This document shows positions 36,283-43,025 of a stretch of DNA of 64,000 bases, piece by piece. The stretch's first letter is position 1. Every line of letters starts with the position of its first letter. The DNA comes from a beta proteobacterium L13. GTDB lineage: Bacteria; Pseudomonadota; Gammaproteobacteria; Burkholderiales; Chromobacteriaceae. The notes beneath the pieces were generated by a model. It saw only the letters and a program-made list of their open reading frames with translations. It did no database searches and had not been told where the DNA came from. Made by a program: the position numbers and the translations under genes. Location of the stretch: NCBI GenBank assembly GCA_000335715.1, contig AMYZ01000004.1:124001-188000 (forward strand), read 5' to 3'.

Positions 36283-38103
36283 ATGACCACACACTCTGCC
36301 AGCGCGCCTGATGCCTGGTTACAGCTAGCCCACTCTCCGTATAACGACCACGCCTACTGGCAAGCCTGGCTGCAGTGCTGCCGCCAGGGGCTGCCGGCCT
36401 TGGCCGAGCTGGCCATTGTGCTGTCCGATGTGCCGGACGAGGGCCCTTACGCCCCCGCCTTGCTCTGGCCCAATGCCGAAGGCGTGTCGCCGCTGCTGGC
36501 CAGCTTGTGCGAGCGCGTGCTGGATATGCGCCTGCCTTTGCAGCAGGTGCAGGATGGGGTGCTGGTGCTGGCGCTGCCCATTGTGGCGGGCGAGCAGCTG
36601 CACGGTGTGCTGGCGGTGGCCATGCCCGCCGCTGCCTATACGCGCGAAAGCCTGGCCTGGCTCAAGTGGGGGCAGGGCTGGCTGTTGCCTGCCTCTGCCG
36701 GCGTCACGGCAGACAACGCCGCTTTTACCGAGCGGCTGCTGAAATCACTGGATTTGCTGATGCTGGTGGTGGGCGAAAATACCGCCCACGACGCCAGCCA
36801 TGCCGTGGTCACCGATATGGCCGTGGCGCTGGGTTGCGACCGCGTATCGGTAGGTTTTGCCCAGCGCATGACGGTCAAGCTGCAGGCCTTGTCCCACTCG
36901 GCCGAGTTTGCCGGCCGGCAAGACCTGGCCGCCTTTCTGGCCAGTGCCATGAACGAGGCTGCCGATCAGGGGCAGGCCTTTTACTTTCAGCCAGGCCAAG
37001 ATAATCCTGCGGGCGGTTTGCGCATCGATCGCGAGCACCGCGCGCTGGCCGAGCGTTTTGCGGCCAACCATATCCTGAGTGTGCCGTTTTATCTGGATAA
37101 GCAGCGCTACGGCGTGTTCGTGTTCGAGTGGGCCGAGCCGGTACTGCCGGACGAGGCCAGCCACCTGGCGCACATGCTGTCGCCTATCGTTGGCCGCATG
37201 CTGCTGGACAAACGCCACGCCGAGCGCCCGTGGTGGCGCCGCGCAGCCGATGCGCTGAAAACCGAACGCGACCGCCTGCTGGGGCCGCTGCACGCCGGGC
37301 GCAAGCTGGCGGCCATTGTGCTGCTGGCGCTGGGGCTGTTCCTGGGCCTGGCCACCGGCGATTACCGCATCGGGGCGCAGTCCGAGCTGGAAGGCGCGGT
37401 AAAGCGCACCATCGTGGCGCCGTTTGACGGTTTTGTGGCGCAGGCCTACAAGCGCGCCGGCCAGGTAGTGCCGGCCGGTGGCCTGCTGGCACAGCTGGAC
37501 GACCGCGACCTGCAGCTGGAGGCCAGCAAGTGGCGCAGCACGCAGTCGCAGTACCAGAACCAGCTGCAAGACGCGCAGGCGCAAAGCGACCTGTCGCAGA
37601 TACAGATTTCCATTGCCCAGTCCGAGCAGGCGCAGGCGCAGCAGGCGCTGTCGCAAAGCATGCTGGAGCGCTCGCGCATTCGCGCGCCGTTTGCCGGCTT
37701 TATCGTGACGGGCGACTTGTCGCAACAGCTGGGCGGGGCGGTGAAAAAGGGCCAGACCCTGTTCGAGATTGCCCCGCTGGATTCCTACCGCGTGATCCTG
37801 TACGTGGATGAGGCCGATATCGACGAGATCAGGGTAGGGCAGCAAGGCCAGCTGATGGTGACCGCCATGCCGGGCGAGCGCCTGCCTTTTAGCGTGTCGC
37901 TGGTGACCTCGGTGGCGCAGGCGCGCGAAGGCAAGAACGTGTTCCGTGTCGAGGGTGTGCTTACCGGCCGTCATGCCACACTGCGCCCCGGCATGGATGG
38001 TGTCGCCAAGGTGCAGGTGGGCGAGCGCAAGCTGGTGTGGATCTGGACGCATAGCCTGTTCGACTGGCTGCGCCTGAATATCTGGTCGTGGCTGGGGTGG
38101 TAG
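36283..38103 (+). CDS. GAF domain-HlyD-type membrane fusion protein
   Basis: This protein has 606 residues from ATG 36283; a TTG at 36268 in the same frame is an alternative. No clear ribosome binding site is seen for either. Residues about 150-311 resemble a GAF sensory domain (ALGCDRVSVGFAQR, ILSVPFYLDKQRYGVFVFEW). A single membrane segment lies at about 342-360 (AIVLLALGLFLGLATG). Residues about 366-573 are a HlyD-type adaptor: an IVAPFDGFVAQAYKRAGQVV lipoyl half, a coiled-coil rich in Gln and Ala, a second lipoyl half (RIRAPFAGFIVTGDL) and a beta-barrel part. The topology implies a cytosolic sensor and a periplasmic adaptor in one chain. Four bases separate it from the next gene. Adaptors of this class link an inner-membrane motor to TolC. 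Confidence 0.88.
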   Translation: MTTHSASAPDAWLQLAHSPYNDHAYWQAWLQCCRQGLPALAELAIVLSDVPDEGPYAPALLWPNAEGVSPLLASLCERVLDMRLPLQQVQDGVLVLALPIVAGEQLHGVLAVAMPAAAYTRESLAWLKWGQGWLLPASAGVTADNAAFTERLLKSLDLLMLVVGENTAHDASHAVVTDMAVALGCDRVSVGFAQRMTVKLQALSHSAEFAGRQDLAAFLASAMNEAADQGQAFYFQPGQDNPAGGLRIDREHRALAERFAANHILSVPFYLDKQRYGVFVFEWAEPVLPDEASHLAHMLSPIVGRMLLDKRHAERPWWRRAADALKTERDRLLGPLHAGRKLAAIVLLALGLFLGLATGDYRIGAQSELEGAVKRTIVAPFDGFVAQAYKRAGQVVPAGGLLAQLDDRDLQLEASKWRSTQSQYQNQLQDAQAQSDLSQIQISIAQSEQAQAQQALSQSMLERSRIRAPFAGFIVTGDLSQQLGGAVKKGQTLFEIAPLDSYRVILYVDEADIDEIRVGQQGQLMVTAMPGERLPFSVSLVTSVAQAREGKNVFRVEGVLTGRHATLRPGMDGVAKVQVGERKLVWIWTHSLFDWLRLNIWSWLGW

Positions 38104-38107
38104 GCGC

Positions 38108-40261
38108 ATGAGTGCATCGCTGTTTTCCCCGTCCTGGTACCGTGTGGCCCCGCTCAAACCGCGCCTGCGCCAGCAAGCTACGCTGGTGCGCCACGTTTAT
38201 CGTGGCGAGCGCCATTACATCCTGCAAGACCAGGGTAGCGGCCGCTTCCTCAAGCTGAACCCGGCGGCTTACCAGATTGTGGCGCTGATGGATGGCGAGC
38301 TCACGCTGGACGCCATCTGGCAGCGTAGCTGCGAAACGCTGGGTGACGACGCCCCCACGCAGGACGAAGTGCTGAACCTGATGACGCAGCTGCACCAGGC
38401 CAACGTGCTGCTGACCGACCAGGCGCCCGACCTGGCCGAGCTGAACGAGCGCCGCCAGCGCCTGGGCCGCCTGAAACTCAAGCAGTACCTGATGAACCCG
38501 CTGTCGCTGAAGATCCCGCTGTTCGACCCGGACCCGTTCATTACCCGCCTGTACCAGCTGGTGCCGGCCTGGTTGCTGCGCTTTGTCTTGCCCCTGTGGC
38601 TGCTGGTGGTTGGCAGTGGTGCGGTGTTGGCCGGCATGCACTGGGACGAGCTGACGCGCGACCTGGCCGCGCGCGTGTTCCGCCCGGACAACGTGCTGCT
38701 GCTGGCGTTGATCTTTCCCCTGCTCAAGGCCGTTCACGAGATAGGCCATGGCCTGGCGGTGAAGGCGTTTGGCGGCAGCTGTCACGAAACCGGCGTGATG
38801 ATGCTGGTGATGATTCCGGTGCCCTATGTGGACGCCGGGCACGCCATCAGCCTGCCATCGCGCCGCCAGCGCATGCTCATCGGCGCGGCCGGCATGATGA
38901 CTGAGCTGTTTTTTGCCGCCATCGCCATCTGGCTGTGGACCTGGGTGGCGCCTGGCCTGGGCAAGGCCGCGCTGCACCAGGTGGTGATTCTGGCGGGGGT
39001 GACCACGCTGCTGTTCAATGCCAACCCGCTGGTGCGTTTTGACGGCTATTACATTTTTTCCGACTGGCTGGAAATCCCCAATCTGGGCCAGAAAGCCAAC
39101 CAGTACATGGGCTATGTGTTCAAGCAGCATGTGTTCCGTGTGCGCAGCGAGCAGACGCCGCCGCCTACCACCCCGCGCGAAAAGCCATGGCTGGTGTTTT
39201 ACGCCATCGGCTCGTTTTGCTATCGCATCATGCTGTCGATTTCCATCATCCTGCTGGTGGCCGAGCGCTTCTTTTTTGTCGGCGTGCTGTTGGCGGTGTG
39301 GAGTGCGGTAAACATGCTGTTGCTGCCGCTGTCACGGCAGATCCGCTTTTTGCTGGACGACCCTGTGCTGCAGGGCGTGCGGGCGCGGGTGTTGAGCATT
39401 GTTGGCGGGCTGGTCGTGGGCTTGCTGCTGCTGGTGCTGCTGGTGCCGGTGCCGTCGTGGACCATGGCCGAGGGCGTTATCTGGATGTCGGAGCAGTCAC
39501 GTGTGCGGGCGCCGGCCAGTTGCATCGGCAGCCGCGTGCTGGTGCCTTCCGGCAGCCAGGTGGTGCGCGGCCAACCTTTGCTGGCCTGCGACGAGCCGGA
39601 GCTGGGCGCGCTGCTGGCGGAAACCCGCTCCAAGATTGCCGAGATGGAAAGCAAGCGCAACAAGGTGCTGCTGACCGACCGTGTGCAGGCCCAGATTATC
39701 GAGGCCGAAGCCGGCTACCACCGCAACCGTCTGCACGACCTGCAAACACGACAAAATGCGCTGATCATCCGTAGCCCGCTGGCTGGCCGCTTCGAGGTGG
39801 CGTCCACGCTGGATTTCGTCGGTGCCTACGTGGCGCGTGGTGACGTGGTGGGCTACGTGCTGGACCCGTCGCGCTACACCCTGCTGACCGTGGTGCCGCA
39901 GGCCGATGTCGACCAGGTGCGCCGCCACAATATCGGCGTGGAAATCCGCAGTGCGGTAGAGGTCGACAGCCTGATTCCGGCCACCATGGTGCGCGAGGTG
40001 CCCGGTGCCACGCGCGACCTGCCCAGCCTGGCGCTGTCGCTGCAAGGTGGCGGCAAGATCGGCCTGGACCCGGACGCCAGCCGTGAAACACCGGTGGCGC
40101 TGAATGCGCTGTTCCAGTTCGAGCTGCGCTTTGATAACCGCGCCGTGCCGCGCACCCTGGGCAATCGCGTATACGTGCGCTTTATCCAGCAACCCGAGCC
40201 ATTGGCCAGCCAGTGGTATCGCGCGCTGCGCCAGATGTTCATCAAACGATTCGCGGTATAG
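38108..40261 (+). CDS. PqqD-like/M50 metalloprotease/HlyD-like membrane protein
   Basis: This protein has 717 residues. The first about 110 residues resemble PqqD peptide chaperones (GERHYILQDQGSGRFLKLNPAAYQIVALMDGELTLD). A polytopic membrane region then holds the site-2-protease motif HEIGH at 210-214 and a second metal motif NPLVRFDGYY at about 306-315. These are the zinc ligands of M50 intramembrane proteases. After further membrane segments (to about 450) the C-terminal third is HlyD-like: RVRAPASCIGSRVLVPSG, a helical hairpin, RSPLAGRFEVASTL. Known site-2 proteases cut or handle membrane-bound chains; here it may process or guide the exported giant protein. Both catalytic motifs look intact. 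The next start lies two bases after the stop. Confidence 0.88.
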   Translation: MSASLFSPSWYRVAPLKPRLRQQATLVRHVYRGERHYILQDQGSGRFLKLNPAAYQIVALMDGELTLDAIWQRSCETLGDDAPTQDEVLNLMTQLHQANVLLTDQAPDLAELNERRQRLGRLKLKQYLMNPLSLKIPLFDPDPFITRLYQLVPAWLLRFVLPLWLLVVGSGAVLAGMHWDELTRDLAARVFRPDNVLLLALIFPLLKAVHEIGHGLAVKAFGGSCHETGVMMLVMIPVPYVDAGHAISLPSRRQRMLIGAAGMMTELFFAAIAIWLWTWVAPGLGKAALHQVVILAGVTTLLFNANPLVRFDGYYIFSDWLEIPNLGQKANQYMGYVFKQHVFRVRSEQTPPPTTPREKPWLVFYAIGSFCYRIMLSISIILLVAERFFFVGVLLAVWSAVNMLLLPLSRQIRFLLDDPVLQGVRARVLSIVGGLVVGLLLLVLLVPVPSWTMAEGVIWMSEQSRVRAPASCIGSRVLVPSGSQVVRGQPLLACDEPELGALLAETRSKIAEMESKRNKVLLTDRVQAQIIEAEAGYHRNRLHDLQTRQNALIIRSPLAGRFEVASTLDFVGAYVARGDVVGYVLDPSRYTLLTVVPQADVDQVRRHNIGVEIRSAVEVDSLIPATMVREVPGATRDLPSLALSLQGGGKIGLDPDASRETPVALNALFQFELRFDNRAVPRTLGNRVYVRFIQQPEPLASQWYRALRQMFIKRFAV

Positions 40262-40263
40262 CC

Positions 40264-42240
40264 ATGTTTGCCCTTTCCCTGCTTGCCGACCTTTACCCGC
40301 AGCGCCGTGACTGGCAAGACCGCAGCTGGCTGGACCGCCAGAGCGAGCGCCTGCGCACCTGGCTGCAGGCCAGGCTTGGCTTGTCGTCGTGGCGGCTGAA
40401 CCGCTTTGTGCGCCAGGTCGACGCTGCCCAGCCAGCGGTAGACGCGCTGACCGAGCCCGAGCTGCAGGCGCTCACCGCCGAGCTGCAGCTGCTCTTGCGC
40501 CGCGACGGCCTGCAAGACCGGCACGTGGCGCCAGCTTTCGCGCTGGTGCGCCGCCGCGCCGGCGAGCTATTGGGCAAGCGGCACTTCCCCACGCAGCTAA
40601 AGGGTGGCTACATCCTGCTGCAGGGCTTTTTGCTGGAGATGGATACCGGCGAGGGCAAAACACTTACCGCCACGTTGGCAGCGGCGGTGGCAGCCATGGC
40701 CGGGCGCAAGGTGCACGTGGTAACGGTGAACGACTATCTGGCCGAGCGCGATGTCATGTTGATGGCGCCGCTATACCACGCCCTGGGCTTGAGTACCGGC
40801 CTGGTGCGCGAAGACATGAAGCCGGACGAGAAAAAGCCCGGCTATCTAGCCGACATCGTGTACTGCTCCAACAAATCCGTGGTGTTCGATTACCTGCGCG
40901 ACCGCCTGGCGCTGGCTGACAAGATGTCGCCCATGCAGCTGGCGCTGGGGCGGCTGAGTGGCCGCAGCGCGGCCAACATCCTGTTACCCGGCTTGCAGTT
41001 TGCCATCGTGGATGAGGCCGACAGCGTGTTTATCGACGAGGCCCGCACGCCGTTGATCATTTCGGCCAGCCGGCCTGGCAGCGAGAGCGAGGCCTATTAC
41101 CGCCAGGCTATCGAGCTGGCCCGGGCGCTGCAGCCCGGCGTGCACTTCGAACAGGCGGGCCCTGGCTCGCAACCGCATCTGCAAGGGGCGGGGCGCGACG
41201 AGCTGGCCAGGTTGGCCGCACACCTCCCGCCGGTATGGCAGGCCAGGAACCGGCGTGAGGAAGTAGTAGGCATGGCGCTGATGGCGTGCCATGGCTTGCG
41301 GCGCGATATCGATTACATCGTGCGCGAGGGCAAGGTGCTGATCGTGGACGAAAACACCGGCCGCACCATGGCCGACCGCTCGTGGGAGCGCGGCCTGCAC
41401 CAGATGGTAGAGGTAAAAGAGGGCCTGCCGCCTGGGGATGAGCGCGAGACGCTGGGCAAGATCAGCTACCAGCTGTTCTTTCGCCGCTATCTGGTGCTGT
41501 CCGGCATGACCGGTACCTGCCGTGAGGTGGCGGGTGAGCTGGGCGAGGTGTACGGCCTGGGCGTCGTGCGTGTGCCGCCGTACCGGCGCTCGCGGCGACG
41601 CTATCTGGGGGCGCGGCTGTTTGCTACCTCGGCGCAGCGGTGGGCCGCCGTCATTGCGTCTGTGCAGCAAATACAACAGTCCGGCCGGCCGGTGCTCATC
41701 GGCACGCGCAGCATCAAGGCGTCAGAAGTGCTGTCGCAATGCTTGCAGCAGGCGGGTATTGCGCATCGCGTACTGAATGCCAAGCAGGATGCGGAAGAGG
41801 CCGAGGTGGTAGCCAGCGCCGGCGCGGCCGGGGCGGTAACCATTGCTACCAATATGGCCGGGCGCGGGACGGACGTGCTGCTGGACGAGGAGGTCAAAAT
41901 GAAAGGTGGCCTGCATGTGATCCTGACCGAGCGTCACGACAATGCCCGCGTGGATCGCCAGCTGATCGGCCGCTGTGCCAGGCAGGGCGACCCTGGCAGC
42001 TATGAAATCATTCTGTCGCTGGAAGATGATCTGGTTGTGCAATTTGTAGCAAAATTTAATGTTATATTATCGAGATTGTTACAGACTACAAATCAACCGC
42101 TAATTGGTAGCGCAGGGCTGCTGTACTACCGCGCAGCGCAGCGATACATGGAATGGCAACACCGTCGGCTGCGCCAGCACATGCTGAGCGCAGACTTCAG
42201 GGCACGGCAGGCACTGTCTTTTTCTGGCCAGTCCGAATAG
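40264..42240 (+). CDS. accessory SecA-like ATPase, C-terminally shortened
   Basis: This protein has 658 residues against about 900 for housekeeping SecA. It starts at ATG 40264; the longer frame from 40213 lies inside the upstream gene. SecA hallmarks are present in order: a QLKGGYILLQ segment, Walker A MDTGEGKT at 126-133, HVVTVNDYLAERD, Walker B and joint IVDEADSVFIDEARTPLIIS at about 248-267, IVDENTGRTMADRSWERGLHQ, GMTGT, TNMAGRGTDV and the arginine-finger motif RCARQGDPGS. These cover both nucleotide-binding domains and part of the preprotein-binding region. The usual helical wing and scaffold end and the zinc-binding tail are missing. It should be a motor pushing polypeptide, specific to this cluster because the genome must encode another SecA. 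Its 3' end contains an AT-rich patch. Confidence 0.9.
   Translation: MFALSLLADLYPQRRDWQDRSWLDRQSERLRTWLQARLGLSSWRLNRFVRQVDAAQPAVDALTEPELQALTAELQLLLRRDGLQDRHVAPAFALVRRRAGELLGKRHFPTQLKGGYILLQGFLLEMDTGEGKTLTATLAAAVAAMAGRKVHVVTVNDYLAERDVMLMAPLYHALGLSTGLVREDMKPDEKKPGYLADIVYCSNKSVVFDYLRDRLALADKMSPMQLALGRLSGRSAANILLPGLQFAIVDEADSVFIDEARTPLIISASRPGSESEAYYRQAIELARALQPGVHFEQAGPGSQPHLQGAGRDELARLAAHLPPVWQARNRREEVVGMALMACHGLRRDIDYIVREGKVLIVDENTGRTMADRSWERGLHQMVEVKEGLPPGDERETLGKISYQLFFRRYLVLSGMTGTCREVAGELGEVYGLGVVRVPPYRRSRRRYLGARLFATSAQRWAAVIASVQQIQQSGRPVLIGTRSIKASEVLSQCLQQAGIAHRVLNAKQDAEEAEVVASAGAAGAVTIATNMAGRGTDVLLDEEVKMKGGLHVILTERHDNARVDRQLIGRCARQGDPGSYEIILSLEDDLVVQFVAKFNVILSRLLQTTNQPLIGSAGLLYYRAAQRYMEWQHRRLRQHMLSADFRARQALSFSGQSE
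42035..42070 (+). promoter_or_regulatory. possible internal promoter in AT-rich patch of the SecA-like gene
   Basis: Bases 42040-42110 are strikingly AT-rich within a GC-rich gene. TTGTAG (42044-42049) and TATTAT (42065-42070), 15 bases apart, resemble a promoter that could drive the downstream adaptor and two-partner secretion genes. Spacing is short and the case is tentative. Confidence 0.3.
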
Positions 42241-42267
42241 CCCGGCATAAGGGAAAACAATAGAAAA

Positions 42268-42999
42268 ATGAACAAACTTGTCACTCACTCCGCCCGCACC
42301 CTGGGCGGCATGTTTCTGGCCTTGCCCTTGCTGGCCAGTGCTGCGCCTGCAGCGACTACTTGTCTGATTGTGCCTTCGCTGGAAGTGAATGTGGGCACGC
42401 CGGTGGATGGCGTGCTGGGCCAGGTGCTGGCAGATCGTGGTGATGTGGTCCGGGCCGGCCAGCTGCTGGCCAAGCTGCAAAGCGGTGTAGAAGAGGCTGC
42501 GGTGGAATACCAGGCGGCCAAGGCGCAGTTTGGCGCCCGCAAGACACAGCGCAACCAGGAGCTGCAAAAGAAGCAGCTGATTTCCAGCCAGGAGCTGGAC
42601 GAGATGGCTACCGAGTACAAGCTGTCCGAGCTGGAGCTGAAGGAGCGTCGCGAGCAGCTGCGCCTGCGCAGCCTGTTCAGCCCGATTAACGGTGTGGTGG
42701 TAGACCGCTATCGCCAGCGTGGCGACCTGGTAAAACAGGAGCGCATCTACCGCATCGCCCAGCTGGACCCGCTGTTTGTGGAAACCGTGGTGCCGGCCGC
42801 CTTGTTTGGCAAGGTACGCAGCGGCCAGAGCTACGATGTGACGCCGCAGCTGTCCAGCAGCCCGCTGAAGGCGCGTGTGGCCAACGTAGATAAAGTCATC
42901 GATGCAGGCAGCGGCTCTTTCCGCGTGCGCCTTGTATTACCGAATCCCAAGTACGCGCTGCCTTCAGGCCAGCGCTGCAAAGTTACCTTCCCCGAATAA
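42268..42999 (+). CDS. secreted HlyD/MFP-type periplasmic adaptor
   Basis: This 243-residue protein has a Sec signal peptide (TLGGMFLALPLLASAAPA) and a minimal adaptor fold: a lipoyl half GTPVDGVLGQVLADRGDVVRAG, a charged coiled-coil (VEYQAAKAQFGARKTQRNQEL...), the second lipoyl half FSPINGVVVDRYRQRGDLV, and a beta-barrel part ending in RLVLPNPKYALPSGQRC. It resembles RND/HlyD periplasmic adaptors but is short and has no membrane anchor. No RND pump or ABC ATPase lies beside it, so it probably joins the other two adaptor-bearing proteins and the TolC-like channel. The gap to the SecA-like gene is 27 bases, and 26 to tpsB. Confidence 0.87.
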   Translation: MNKLVTHSARTLGGMFLALPLLASAAPAATTCLIVPSLEVNVGTPVDGVLGQVLADRGDVVRAGQLLAKLQSGVEEAAVEYQAAKAQFGARKTQRNQELQKKQLISSQELDEMATEYKLSELELKERREQLRLRSLFSPINGVVVDRYRQRGDLVKQERIYRIAQLDPLFVETVVPAALFGKVRSGQSYDVTPQLSSSPLKARVANVDKVIDAGSGSFRVRLVLPNPKYALPSGQRCKVTFPE

Positions 43000-43025
43000 A
43001 CGCGCCTGGGTCACATCACAACACC

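Noticed and set aside
42268-42999. Secreted adaptor as part of an RND drug efflux system
   Set aside because: No RND pump gene lies next to it and the protein is short; the neighbours are the export cluster and the TPS genes.
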